This document shows, in pieces, positions 46,148 through 55,086 of a stretch of 64,000 nucleotides of DNA (positions are counted from its first letter, which is position 1; each line of letters starts with the position of its first letter). A model generated the notes under the pieces. That model saw only the letters and a list, made by a program, of their open reading frames with translations. It had not been told where the DNA came from and did no database searches. The stretch is from JAPOKJ01 sp031421635. GTDB taxonomy: Bacteria > Pseudomonadota > Gammaproteobacteria > Burkholderiales > Burkholderiaceae_E. Location of the stretch: NCBI GenBank assembly GCA_031421635.1, contig JANOPA010000062.1, forward strand, positions 1-64,000, given 5' to 3'. Position numbers and translations under genes: made by a program.

Positions 46148-46629
46148 GCAGCATCGTGTCGACCAGTGAAAGTGGCTTGGGACAGGCAAGCAACGTGGGT
46201 AAGAGCATCAGCGTAAGTAATGGAATGAGTATGAGTACTTCAGGTACATGGTTAAAGATCTGTGCGGTCAACGAGATCCCCGTGCTGGGATCACGCCGCG
46301 TTGCCCGTCAGCAAGGCATTGATGTGGCTGTGTTTCGTAACGACCACGATGAGGTCTTCGCGCTACTCGACCGTTGCCCGCACAAGGGCGGGCCGCTCTC
46401 ACAAGGTATCGTGTTCGGCAAGCACGTCGCCTGCCCTTTGCATAACTGGGCCATTGCTCTAAGTGATGGCAAAGCCAGAGCACCTGACGAAGGTTGTACA
46501 CCACAATTCAAGCTCAAGGTGGAAAATGGTTTTGTTTTTCTGGACGCTCTGGAGTTGGAGAATCATGCCATCGATTTGCCAAAGCCTCTGGCCGGTCCGT
46601 TCCTAAGAGACTCTGTTAAGAGCAGTTAA
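46144..46629 (+). CDS. nirD: Nitrite reductase small subunit NirD (Rieske-like)
   Basis: The domain from about residue 35 on carries Rieske-like positions in DRCPHKGGPLSQG and CPLHNWAIAL and the ending ENGFVFLD. These would hold a [2Fe-2S] cluster if complete: Cys-x-His and Cys-x-x-His are both visible. The first 30 or so residues are rich in Ser, Met and Gly and look like an added N-terminal extension; the internal Met codons near 46225-46234 could be the true start. The gene overlaps nirB by 4 bp and nasA by 1 bp. Confidence 0.92.
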   Translation: MSSIVSTSESGLGQASNVGKSISVSNGMSMSTSGTWLKICAVNEIPVLGSRRVARQQGIDVAVFRNDHDEVFALLDRCPHKGGPLSQGIVFGKHVACPLHNWAIALSDGKARAPDEGCTPQFKLKVENGFVFLDALELENHAIDLPKPLAGPFLRDSVKSS

Positions 46630-49466
46630 TGACCCACAAGGATACGCATTCAACCTGCCCTTATTGCGGCGTAGGTTGTGGCGTGATCATCGAGTCCGAT
46701 GAGAGCGGCATCACCGGCGTGCGCGGTGACCCTCTTCACCCAGCCAACTTTGGTCGCCTTTGTACCAAGGGCTCAACCCTGCATTTGACCGCCAGCGCGG
46801 TGGTGACACAACATACGCGCCTACTCTTTCCGATGCAACGAACCCGGCGCCCGGAAGACCCTCAGCGCATTAGTTGGGATCAGGCACTCGAGCATGCCGC
46901 AAGTCGCTTTGCCGAGACCATCACCAAGCATGGCCCCGACTCGATCGGCTTCTATATCTCAGGGCAACTGCTGACTGAAGACTATTACGTCTTCAATAAG
47001 CTCGCCAAGGGCTTGATCGGCACAAATAATGTCGACACCAATTCTCGTCTGTGTATGAGTAGCGCCGTGGCCGGTTATAAGATGACCCTTGGTGCGGATG
47101 CCCCGCCCAACTGCTATGAGGATATTCACCACGCCGATTGTATTTTCATCGTGGGCAGCAACACCGCCTGGGCCCATCCAATTCTGTTCCGTCGCATTGA
47201 AGACGCCAAGAAGGCCAAGCCCGATCTAAAGATTATTTTTTGCGACCCGCGCAAGACCGATACGGCAGAAATAGCAGACTTGTATTTGCCATTGCTGCCC
47301 GGCACGGACGTGATGCTGTTTCACGGCATGCTGCACATCATGATGTGGGAGGGTTGGGTGAATCAGGCTTACATCGCCAAGCACACCAACGGCTTTGAAG
47401 ACCTCAAGGCCACCGTGCGCGACTGCACCCCTGACTTGGTATCGCAAACCTGCGGCATTAGCAAACAAGACCTCTTCCAGGCAGCGCAGTGGTTCGCAAC
47501 CTCGCCCGCCACCTTGAGTCTGTATTGCCAAGGTTTGAACCAGTCCAGCAGTGGTACGGCGAAGAATGCCGCCTTGATCAATCTGCACTTGGCCAGCGCT
47601 CAAATCGGGCGCCCTGGCGCAGGACCCTTCTCACTCACCGGCCAACCCAACGCCATGGGTGGACGAGAAGTCGGCGGCCTGGCCAATCTCATCTCGGCCC
47701 ATCGCGACATGGCCAACCCAGTGCATCGCGCCGAGGTCGCGGCACTATGGGGGGTCGATAGAGTTCCGGACAAGCCTGGAAAGACCGCCATAGAGATGTT
47801 TCAAGCGGCCGCCGACGGAGAAATCAAAGCGCTGTGGATTGCCTGTACCAATCCGGCGCAATCGATGCCAGACGTCAACACCGTGCGCCGAGCGATGGAA
47901 CGGGCCGAGTTTGTCGTGGTGCAAGAGGCCTTCGCCACCACGGAGACCTGTCGTTACGCCGATTTGCTCCTACCCGCCACCACATGGGGAGAGAAGGACG
48001 GAACGGTCACCAATAGCGAGCGACGAATTTCGAGAGTACGCGCCGCCATTGCCGCACCTGGCGAAGCGCTTCACGATTGGAAAATCGTTGTCGATTTTGC
48101 CCGTCGTTTAGAGGAGAAACTTGAGGATCGCCAATCAAATTCGACGGCCAAGTCTGGCTCTCATGCAGCATCAAGCCTTTTCAATTACCCCGACCCCGAA
48201 TCCATCTGGCGCGAGCACCGTGAATCCACCCGGGGACGCGATTTAGACATTACCGGTCTAAGTTACGCCCTGTTGGACCAAGTGGGGCCGCAGCAGTGGC
48301 CGATCCGTGAGGGCGAAGCAAGCGGCAAGGCACGCCTCTATGACGATGGCGTTTTCCCCACCTCCGATGGCCGCGCAAAATTCGCGAATGTTGCCTATAT
48401 GCCGCTTGCGGAAGCTCGCGAATCGCGCTATCCGTTTAGTCTGACCACGGGTCGGCTACGAGACCAATGGCATGGCATGAGCCGCACTGGCACCATCGGC
48501 CGCCTGTTTGGTCATGTCCCTGAGCCCGTGGTTCAAATGAACCCGCAAGACATGGCCCGTCGACTGTTCAAAGACGGCGATCTGGCTCACGTCACCAGTA
48601 AACGCGGCTCAATTTTGTTGCCGGTCCAATCAAGTTCCGAACTCGCTCCGAGTCAGGCCTTTATCGCGATGCATTGGGGCTCGGAGTTTTTGAGCGGCTG
48701 CGCAAGCACAGGCGAGCCCTTGGGAGGCGTCAATGCCTTGACCACCTCGAGCTACTGCCCCACTTCGAAACAACCTGAGCTCAAGCATAGTGCCGTAAAA
48801 ATCCTGAAAGCTGAGTTACCTTGGTCGATGCTCGGTGTGGCTTGGCTGCCCGAGGATCAGGTGCACCGATCTCGCAGCACCTTTCAAAAATTGATGCGCT
48901 TGGTCCCTTTTGCGAGTTGTGTGCCCTTTGCCAGTAATACACCTTTGAGCGAAGCGAAACATCAAAGGCAAGGGCTCTTGATCCGCGCGGCCGGTCACGA
49001 AGCAGCCTCCAAAGAGTGGTTTGAATCTGTAGAGGCCTTGCTCGGCCTCGATACGACTGAAACGATTCGCTATGCCGACCCGCGCAAAGGCCAGCGTCGC
49101 GCAATGCGTCTTACCCGAGACGGCAAACGATCGACCTTACAAGCCTTCATGCTGTCAGGCGATGTTCGAGCCGAGTCGTGGATCAAAACCTTGTTGCAAG
49201 AAGAGCTTCCTGCCCAAGAGTTCGGGCGCTTGCTGCTTGTCCCGGGTGCCACGCCACCGGTCGCCGTCAAGGCTCGAGGAACACAGGTTTGCACCTGCTT
49301 TAATGTGAGTGCGGAACAAATAAAAACCCATCTCGCTGGCACCCACGGTAGCGCGCAAGACCTTCTTGCCTCGCTGCAAACGACTTTAAAGTGCGGCACC
49401 AATTGCGGGTCTTGCGTGCCGGAATTAAAGACCATCGTGCACGCCACACAGCTTGTAACGCCCTAG
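46629..49466 (+). CDS. nasA: Assimilatory nitrate reductase catalytic subunit
   Basis: 945 residues of the molybdopterin oxidoreductase family. The N-terminal 4Fe-4S ligands are Cys10, 13, 17 and 45 (CPYCGVGC to LCTKG). The molybdopterin regions contain SRLCMSSAVAGYK, SNTAWAHPILFRRI and LTGQPNAMGGREVGGLAN. A typical LRDQWHGMSRTG block lies in the last third. The C-terminus adds a BFD-like [2Fe-2S] domain with CTC near 888-890 and CGTNCGSC near 922-929, as in Klebsiella-type NasA that takes electrons without NasC. It is the third gene of the sigma-54 unit. Confidence 0.95.
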   Translation: MTHKDTHSTCPYCGVGCGVIIESDESGITGVRGDPLHPANFGRLCTKGSTLHLTASAVVTQHTRLLFPMQRTRRPEDPQRISWDQALEHAASRFAETITKHGPDSIGFYISGQLLTEDYYVFNKLAKGLIGTNNVDTNSRLCMSSAVAGYKMTLGADAPPNCYEDIHHADCIFIVGSNTAWAHPILFRRIEDAKKAKPDLKIIFCDPRKTDTAEIADLYLPLLPGTDVMLFHGMLHIMMWEGWVNQAYIAKHTNGFEDLKATVRDCTPDLVSQTCGISKQDLFQAAQWFATSPATLSLYCQGLNQSSSGTAKNAALINLHLASAQIGRPGAGPFSLTGQPNAMGGREVGGLANLISAHRDMANPVHRAEVAALWGVDRVPDKPGKTAIEMFQAAADGEIKALWIACTNPAQSMPDVNTVRRAMERAEFVVVQEAFATTETCRYADLLLPATTWGEKDGTVTNSERRISRVRAAIAAPGEALHDWKIVVDFARRLEEKLEDRQSNSTAKSGSHAASSLFNYPDPESIWREHRESTRGRDLDITGLSYALLDQVGPQQWPIREGEASGKARLYDDGVFPTSDGRAKFANVAYMPLAEARESRYPFSLTTGRLRDQWHGMSRTGTIGRLFGHVPEPVVQMNPQDMARRLFKDGDLAHVTSKRGSILLPVQSSSELAPSQAFIAMHWGSEFLSGCASTGEPLGGVNALTTSSYCPTSKQPELKHSAVKILKAELPWSMLGVAWLPEDQVHRSRSTFQKLMRLVPFASCVPFASNTPLSEAKHQRQGLLIRAAGHEAASKEWFESVEALLGLDTTETIRYADPRKGQRRAMRLTRDGKRSTLQAFMLSGDVRAESWIKTLLQEELPAQEFGRLLLVPGATPPVAVKARGTQVCTCFNVSAEQIKTHLAGTHGSAQDLLASLQTTLKCGTNCGSCVPELKTIVHATQLVTP

Positions 49467-49577
49467 GCTAGCAAGTCACACGGGTGTTTGGCATATCATT
49501 GGCAGACCCCGTCACGATGTCTCCTTTTTACGGCCTTGTGGACCCATCGGCTTTTCGCCTCACCTGAGCAGATCGAA

Positions 49578-50366
49578 ATGAACGCCCCAAAACTCAAGCA
49601 CGTGAACTACCAAGTCACTGAGCACATCGCGGAAATCCAACTTTCCAGCGACCCTGCCAATGCCATGAGCGAGGCGATGATCGATGAAATCTTGCTCGCC
49701 TTAGAGGCTGCCAAGAACGATACCTCGGTGCGGGCCGTGCTGCTGACCAGCGCTAACCCCAAGATATTCTGCGCCGGGTTAGAGCTCGACGCCCTGCGCA
49801 AATCAACAAGTTCAGAGGCCAATCGGCTCCTAGAAAAACTCTACCCCAAGCTTTGCGACGCGCAATTTCACTTAGGCAAACCCTCCATCGCCGTGGTTGC
49901 CGGTGCGGCGCGAGGCGGTGGAATGACCTTGGCGATTTCCTGCGACATCATTATCGCGGCGCAGTCCGCGACCTTCGGCTATCCAGAGATCGATGTGGGT
50001 GTACCTCCGGCAATCCACTTCACCCATCTGCCACGTATCGTCGGCAAGCACCGCGCCTTCGATCTTCTTTTTACGGGCCGCGCCTTTAACGCGCACGAAG
50101 CACTGGAGCTTGGGCTGATTAGTCGCTTGACTCCGGACGATACCATTCATGCAGAAGCCAGAAAACTAGCTCAAGTACTGAGCAAGAAATCGCCCGAGGT
50201 AATGCGCATGTCGCGCGCGGCGTTCATGCGGGCCAACGATACTGGCTACCGCCAAGGCGTATCCGGCGCAGTAGAAACTTTTTGCAATGTCTTATCCACG
50301 GACGATGCCAAGGAAGGGCTGGCTGCCTTCGTCGAAAAACGTAAACCACAGTGGACCACAAAATGA
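49578..50366 (+). CDS. Enoyl-CoA hydratase/isomerase family protein
   Basis: 262 residues of the crotonase fold. The oxyanion-hole regions are AVLLTSANPKIFCAGLELDAL and AVVAGAARGGGMTLAISCDI, and the PEIDVGVPPAIHFTHLP segment lies after them. The usual catalytic Glu pair is not clear at the standard place, so it may be an isomerase-like member such as a 3,2-trans-enoyl-CoA isomerase. ATG 49578 is preferred over 49488, which would add 30 non-conserved residues. The next gene starts in its stop codon. Confidence 0.85.
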   Translation: MNAPKLKHVNYQVTEHIAEIQLSSDPANAMSEAMIDEILLALEAAKNDTSVRAVLLTSANPKIFCAGLELDALRKSTSSEANRLLEKLYPKLCDAQFHLGKPSIAVVAGAARGGGMTLAISCDIIIAAQSATFGYPEIDVGVPPAIHFTHLPRIVGKHRAFDLLFTGRAFNAHEALELGLISRLTPDDTIHAEARKLAQVLSKKSPEVMRMSRAAFMRANDTGYRQGVSGAVETFCNVLSTDDAKEGLAAFVEKRKPQWTTK

Positions 50367-50788
50367 GTGAAGCTCCTGAAGTACATCTCCCCGTAGACAA
50401 GGAGTTAGTCCTCAAAGTGATTCCCTTACCCGGCGACTGTAACGCCAACGGGGACATATTCGGAGGCTGGGTGATGGCACAAGTGGACCTGGCGGGATCC
50501 GTAGTTCCGGCCCGTTACACCATGGGACGCATGGCGACCGTTGCGGTCAATGAGTTTATTTTTAAGCAACCCGTACGAGTCGGCGACTTGTTATCCTTTT
50601 TCAGTAGTGTTGAAAAAGTCGGGCGTACCTCCATCACGGTCAAAGTGGAAGTCTATGCTGAACGCATTCGCGCTCAACGCAAATACATCAAAGTCACAGA
50701 GGCCTCCGTCACCTACGTGGCGATCGACGATAAGGGACAGCCCCGTCCCCTGCCAAACCCACAGGGCTCTCACCTCATGGCCTACTAG
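50363..50788 (+). CDS. Acyl-CoA thioesterase (YciA-like hotdog)
   Basis: 141 residues with the hotdog-fold pattern of YciA/BACH proteins: PLPGDCNANGDIFGGWVMAQVDLAG, TVAVNEFIFKQPVRVGD and VGRTSITVKVEVYAER. The Asn-Ala-Asn-Gly-Asp-Ile-Phe-Gly-Gly block contains the catalytic Asp. YciA enzymes hydrolyse a wide range of acyl-CoAs. It is coupled to the enoyl-CoA hydratase by a 4-bp overlap, so both likely act on the same acyl-CoA. Confidence 0.9.
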   Translation: MSEAPEVHLPVDKELVLKVIPLPGDCNANGDIFGGWVMAQVDLAGSVVPARYTMGRMATVAVNEFIFKQPVRVGDLLSFFSSVEKVGRTSITVKVEVYAERIRAQRKYIKVTEASVTYVAIDDKGQPRPLPNPQGSHLMAY

Positions 50789-50809
50789 TAAGTAGCACGT
50801 CGGGTGTGG

Positions 50810-50843
50810 TCGCTAAAACTAGCGTGATTAATCGCGTTAGCGA
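50810..50843 (+). terminator. Hairpin after thioesterase gene
   Basis: TCGCTAA (50810-50816) pairs with TTAGCGA (50837-50843), with an inner GCG/CGC pair. There is no T run. It marks the end of the hydratase-thioesterase unit. Confidence 0.45.
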
Positions 50844-50907
50844 TTGAGATCGAAAAGGCTTGCCCTATTGTTCAAGGCGCTCTTGGCATCGCGGCGAACC
50901 TAGCGGG

Positions 50908-50950
50908 TTGGGTTGAGTTGGGTTGTTTATATTATGTACCAAACGGTACA
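50908..50950 (+). promoter_or_regulatory. Possible promoter with palindromic operator
   Basis: TGTACC-AAAC-GGTACA (50935-50950) is a perfect 6-bp palindrome around 4 bases. It begins at the last base of TATTAT (50930-50935), which is 16 bp after TTGGGT (50908-50913), an acceptable -10/-35 pair. A repressor bound there would block the promoter. The shape suits a TetR-type regulator, but no regulator gene is adjacent. Confidence 0.5.
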
Positions 50951-51235
50951 AATCAGTCACAGATCTGTTTGCTGATCGACTCATTTCAAGTACCTTCACG
51001 CAAAAAAATCCGGAGACAGTGATTAAGATCGCCAATATCGTGGAATTATCGGGCGGCGGCGTGACCGCAGGCACCTACTTTCGTGATGGCGTAAAACTCG
51101 CCATTAACGAGATCAATGCGGCGGGCGGCATCCTCGGTAAAAAAATCGTCGCGACCGATATGGACACCCAGACCAATCCCGGTGTTGCCAAGGGCCTCAC
51201 TCAAAACGCGATTGATGACGCCGTCTTCATCTATC
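50923..51235 (+). pseudogene. Start of a branched-chain amino-acid-type receptor (livK-like), truncated
   Basis: After about 30 unassigned residues the sequence reads KIANIVELSGGGVTAGTYFR, DGVKLAINEINAAGGILGKK and DMDTQTNPGVAKGLTQ. This is the start of a periplasmic-binding protein of the Leu/Ile/Val or amide type. It stops after about 100 residues, at IDDAVF, and no signal peptide is visible. The text that follows belongs to an ABC ATPase in another frame, so the receptor lost about three quarters of its length. Confidence 0.8.
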
Positions 51236-51661
51236 TTAACGAGGAAGAGTCCGCGCGAGCGCATCCCCAAGATAATCGAACTATTTCCGCGAGTGAAAGA
51301 GCGCCTGCATAGCCAAGCCAGTGCTCTTTCTGGCGGGGAGCAAAAACAGCTAGAGATTGGCCGCGCTCTAATGCTACGCCCGAAAGTATTGCTGATTGAC
51401 GAACCGTCGATCGGTCTCTCGCCTATTGTCGTTCAAGACTTGTTCAAGCTTCTCAGAAAATTGGTCAACGAAGGTACTACCGTTCTGATGGTGGAGCAAA
51501 ATGTCAAAAGCGCGCTTAAAATCTCTGATGAAGCGATTGCCCTGGAATCAGGGCGCTGCGTTCTGCATCAGCCAGCCAGTCAATTGTTGGCCGACCCCAA
51601 TATTGAGAGACTTTTTTTGGGTGCAGGGTCAGCCGCCACGGTGAGCTCAATCGCGGGCTAG
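51236..51661 (+). pseudogene. End of a LivF-type ABC ATPase, truncated
   Basis: From about 51236 the sequence gives a LivF-like C-terminal half: KIIELFPRVKERLHSQASAL, the signature LSGGEQKQLEIGRALM and the Walker B LLIDEPSIGLSP, then VLMVEQNVKSALKISD and the normal end. The N-terminal half with Walker A is missing. One deletion from within the receptor gene to within livF would remove livH, livM and livG, the usual genes between them. The frame continues to 51661, and an ATP-binding half alone cannot work. Confidence 0.82.
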
Positions 51662-51714
51662 TGGTAAACGTGCAAAAAGCGACGTGGATCAATCATTGTT
51701 TAGAAGGGCACGCC

Positions 51715-53244
51715 ATGGGATTCTTATCCGACCAAGAACTTGCAAGACTTCAACCCGCTGAAAGCGTCCTCTTTCCCTCCCCAATTCCGGTGCAATCAGT
51801 GTCCAGCGATGAATTTATGCCCGCGCGGCAAACTCCAAAGCAAAGAGAGTTTGAAGCGCGCGTGAAATCGCTCGGGGCCAGCTTGGCGAAGCATCAGGGC
51901 AAAACCCGACGAGCTTTCTTCAAAACAGCCTCGGGCATGGCGACTGCCTTCCTCGCAATGAACGATACATATGGTCCGGTGTTCGCCGTGTCTCAAGCGG
52001 AGGCTCAGACTCCGGAACTCGCCAATGAACGCGCCAAGAAGCTGAGCGGGCAGTTCATCATGGACATGCACACTCATTTTTTACGCGATGACACCCGCTT
52101 GGAAGGTTTCGTGGCGAGCCGTGCGGCGGTCGGAAAAGCGGGTTGGAACCCTGCCTTGGGTGAAAAGCAGCAAACCCTTGAAGATTTGAAATTTGCCAAC
52201 TACCTCAAGGAAATTTATCTTGATAGCGATACCAAGGTGGCCTGCATCAGCGGCGCGCCCTCTGAGGTGAAAAGCGATTGGTTTCTGACCAATGACATGA
52301 AAGCCAAATCGCGGGCGACCATCAATGGTATTGCCGGTAGTAAGCGGGCCTTCGCTCACGCCATTTTCACACCCGGCTATCCCGGCTGGATGGAGGCGAT
52401 TGACGAGGCTATCGCCATTCAAAAGCCCGACTCCATGAAGGGCTATACGATTGGTGACAACACCCATAAGAATCTCTCTAAACACCCTTGGCGCTTAGAT
52501 GATGAGAAGTTGGTTTACCCCGCTTACGAAAAATTTGCCAAGGCAGGGTTGAAGAATGTATGCATTCACAAAGGCTTGTTCCCGCCTGCCCTGGAACAAC
52601 AGTTCCCCCATCTGGTCAGCCACTGCGATGTTAGCGACGTCGGCAGAGCCGCCAAGGATTGGCCTCAACTTAATTTCATTATCTATCACGGCGGCTATCG
52701 CTTTGGCGGCGGCGGCAATTCGGGTGCAGCCTGGGCGCAATTCGAGCGCACTGGACGTGTGGAATGGGTGACCGATCTGGCCGAGATTCCTGGCAAGTTC
52801 GGCGTGAGCAATGTGTACGCCGATGTCGGTCAGTTGTTTGCGCAAAGCACGATCGCCGAGCCTCGCTTGAGCGCAGTGATGATGGGCCAGCTCATCAAGG
52901 GCATGGGTGCGGATCATGTGTGTTGGGGCACGGACGCCATTTGGACGGGCGCGCCGCAGTGGCAAATCGAGGCCCTTCGTCGCCTGGAAATTCCTGAGGA
53001 GCTGCAGCGCACTCATGGCCTCGCGCCACTCGGTGCGGCCGATGGCAAGGTGAAAAATCTGATTTTTGGCGAGAACAATGCGCGACTTTACGGTTTCGAT
53101 GCCAAGCAAAGACAGGCCTTGAGCGACGATGCCATCAGCCACGCCAAAGTACGCTATGCCAAGTTTGGCGAGGGGCGCACTAATTTGACCTACGGGTATG
53201 TCGATAAGCCGCCCACATCCAAAGGCCCCCATGCGCAAAGTTGA
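51715..53244 (+). CDS. Amidohydrolase family protein with internal Tat signal
   Basis: 509 residues from ATG 51715. The first 60 residues are a soluble-looking leader (MGFLSDQELARL), then a twin-arginine motif at 65-66 in TRRAFFKTASG with a hydrophobic stretch after it. The catalytic domain has DMHTHF near 141 with the first metal ligands, a central HKGLFP and IIYHGGYR, and GTDAIWTGAP near the end. This fits the amidohydrolase-2 (PF04909) TIM barrel, whose members decarboxylate or hydrolyse carboxylic acids. The substrate is unknown. An in-frame start at 51661 would lengthen it by 18. Confidence 0.85.
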   Translation: MGFLSDQELARLQPAESVLFPSPIPVQSVSSDEFMPARQTPKQREFEARVKSLGASLAKHQGKTRRAFFKTASGMATAFLAMNDTYGPVFAVSQAEAQTPELANERAKKLSGQFIMDMHTHFLRDDTRLEGFVASRAAVGKAGWNPALGEKQQTLEDLKFANYLKEIYLDSDTKVACISGAPSEVKSDWFLTNDMKAKSRATINGIAGSKRAFAHAIFTPGYPGWMEAIDEAIAIQKPDSMKGYTIGDNTHKNLSKHPWRLDDEKLVYPAYEKFAKAGLKNVCIHKGLFPPALEQQFPHLVSHCDVSDVGRAAKDWPQLNFIIYHGGYRFGGGGNSGAAWAQFERTGRVEWVTDLAEIPGKFGVSNVYADVGQLFAQSTIAEPRLSAVMMGQLIKGMGADHVCWGTDAIWTGAPQWQIEALRRLEIPEELQRTHGLAPLGAADGKVKNLIFGENNARLYGFDAKQRQALSDDAISHAKVRYAKFGEGRTNLTYGYVDKPPTSKGPHAQS

Positions 53245-53752
53245 TTGCGAAGAACAAAAGCACAGGCTAGCGATCCTTGATATTTTCAACGACGCGATTG
53301 CCAACTCGACCGCACTCTACGATTACAAGCCCAGAGCGATTGAAAGCATGGTGGCCTGGTTCGCCACCAAACGCCAAAACAACTTCCCGGTGATCGGCCT
53401 GGAAGCCGATAGTGGTGAGCTACTGGGCTTTGCAAGCTACGGCACTTTTCGTGCCTTCCCCGCTTACAAGTACACGGTCGAACATTCAATCTACATTCAG
53501 AAGGACCATCGTGGCAAAGGACTGGGTGCGGTCTTGCTTGAGGCGATCATCAGAGAAGCCGAGGCTCGCGATGTACATGTGATGGTAGGCGGCATTGATG
53601 CCAGCAATCAAGCCAGCATCGCGCTGCATGAGAAGTTTGGATTTGAACATTCGGGCACGGTACGCGAGGCGGGCTTCAAATTTGGACGATGGTTGAACCT
53701 TGCGTTTTATCAAAAGATTCTTAAGACACCGGCTCGGCCGGTGGATGGGTAG
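53231..53752 (+). CDS. GNAT N-acetyltransferase (phosphinothricin acetyltransferase-like)
   Basis: 173 residues with the acetyl-CoA loop DHRGKGLGAVLLEAII and the family features FNDAIANSTALYDYKPR, VEHSIYIQKDHRG and DASNQASIALHEKFGFEHSG. This is the MnaT/PAT-like group that acetylates amino-acid analogues such as methionine sulfone or phosphinothricin. The start overlaps the amidohydrolase end by 14 bp. A start at 53198 would overlap more and is less likely. Confidence 0.9.
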   Translation: MRKVDCEEQKHRLAILDIFNDAIANSTALYDYKPRAIESMVAWFATKRQNNFPVIGLEADSGELLGFASYGTFRAFPAYKYTVEHSIYIQKDHRGKGLGAVLLEAIIREAEARDVHVMVGGIDASNQASIALHEKFGFEHSGTVREAGFKFGRWLNLAFYQKILKTPARPVDG

Positions 53753-53812
53753 TTTCAGAACTCAGTACAGCTCAGTCTATTTAAGGCGCTTTAAATGACC
53801 GGATCGATAATT

Positions 53813-55060
53813 TTAGTATCGACATTGACTCATGACATCGCTGAGCTGGAACGGTGAAATAACGTCCACAGTGTGGTCTTGGTGAGACTTAATCGACCAA
53901 CCCTGTGTCACAGGTGCAAGCACATAGGCATGTGCAACCTCAGTGTCTTTACAGGCTTGCCAGAACCCTTTAGTAAGGGTCGGCGTTTTTGAAAACTTGA
54001 TTTCGAAACCTATTTTTTTACTGCCGGTATCCACCACAAGGTCGAGTTCTGCTCCTGCCGCCGTTCGGTAGAACCCAAGGTCGGCACCTTTTGGCGCGAG
54101 GGCGAAAATCTGTTCGATCATTAGCCCCTCCCAGGACCGACCAATGATCGGATGACCACTCAAGCTGTCCATGCCATTGAGGTTGAGCAAGGCATGGAGA
54201 AGCCCAGTGTCGCGCACGTAAAGTTTCGGGGACTTGGTGAGTCGTTTTCCTACATTGGCAAAATGCGGCTCCAGCCGACGAAGCATCATCGTATCGACCA
54301 AGGAGTCGAGATAGCGTCCTACCGTGGCGTGAGAAATGCCGCCCAAGGCCAATGCCATTGAAGATGCGTTAAACAACTGTCCGTGCAGGTGTGCGCTCAT
54401 TCGCCAGAATCTATGCAGGGTTTGGGCAGGCACATTGACGCCAAACTCGCGTAGATCCCTGTTCAAAAAAGTAGAAATGAAGCTTAGCCTCCAATCAAAG
54501 GACGAGACCTCGCTTGGGGCGAGAAAGCTTAATGGAAAGCCGCCTCTTAACCAGAGCTTGTGCATCAGCGATTCCGCATCACTGTTAACTAACTGTAGCT
54601 CACTAATCTGGATTGGCGTCAATTCGAGGTAGCTCACTCTTCCAGCGAGGGATTCAGAGCTTTGCCTAAGCAACTTGCCTGAGGCGGAGCCCAAAAGAAG
54701 AAAGCGCCCTGAGGTGCGATGTGCATCGATTTCCGGCCGCAGTTGAGCGAATATCTCGGGAACATATTGCACCTCATCCAGGACGACCAAACGATCCCGA
54801 TGGGATTGCAGGAAGGCGCTAGCGCCACTTAATCTTTGGCGATCCTCGGGAAGCTGCAAATCGAGATGAACCGCGCCTGGGAAATGGGCACTGATCGCCT
54901 TAGCCATCGTCGTTTTGCCCACCTGGCGAGGGCCTAATAGGGCCACAGCCGGGGCGAAATCGAGTTGTTTTAGAGCCTCCTTCAATAAAGTCCGAGGAAT
55001 ATCTTGTGATGAAAGCTGAGCGGGAAATTTTTCAATCATCCTTGCATATTGCTCATCCAA
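53813..55060 (-). CDS. AAA_14 / DUF4143 family ATPase
   Basis: 415 residues. The Walker A motif GPRQVGKTTMA is at about 43-53 and the Walker B region is LVVLDEVQYVPEIFAQLRP. The C-terminal part (from about 190) is the DUF4143 domain with YVRDTGLLHALLNLNG and GRSWEGLMIEQIFAL, then ELDLVVDTGSKKIGFEIK, a PD-(D/E)xK-like core (E-D-ExK). Such genes are usually single and spread between genomes. TTG 55060 and ATG 55039 are both possible starts; nested inverted repeats lie on them. The role is not established. Confidence 0.85.
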   Translation of the reverse strand: MDEQYARMIEKFPAQLSSQDIPRTLLKEALKQLDFAPAVALLGPRQVGKTTMAKAISAHFPGAVHLDLQLPEDRQRLSGASAFLQSHRDRLVVLDEVQYVPEIFAQLRPEIDAHRTSGRFLLLGSASGKLLRQSSESLAGRVSYLELTPIQISELQLVNSDAESLMHKLWLRGGFPLSFLAPSEVSSFDWRLSFISTFLNRDLREFGVNVPAQTLHRFWRMSAHLHGQLFNASSMALALGGISHATVGRYLDSLVDTMMLRRLEPHFANVGKRLTKSPKLYVRDTGLLHALLNLNGMDSLSGHPIIGRSWEGLMIEQIFALAPKGADLGFYRTAAGAELDLVVDTGSKKIGFEIKFSKTPTLTKGFWQACKDTEVAHAYVLAPVTQGWSIKSHQDHTVDVISPFQLSDVMSQCRY

Positions 55061-55086
55061 CGATCAATATGCAAGGAATATTGATC
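55039..55086. repeat. Nested inverted repeats over the start of the DUF4143 ATPase gene
   Basis: TCCTTGCATATTG (55039-55051) is a perfect 13-bp inverse of CAATATGCAAGGA (55065-55077). A second perfect 9-bp pair, GATCAATAT (55062-55070) and ATATTGATC (55078-55086), shares the middle. One arm lies over the ATG at 55039 and the other just before the TTG at 55060. The arrangement suits an operator for self-repression or an mRNA fold that hides the start codon. Confidence 0.8.

Noticed and set aside
53813..55060. DUF4143 ATPase as part of a defence island
   Set aside because: No nuclease, methylase, toxin-antitoxin or phage gene lies on either side, so only the single gene is supported.
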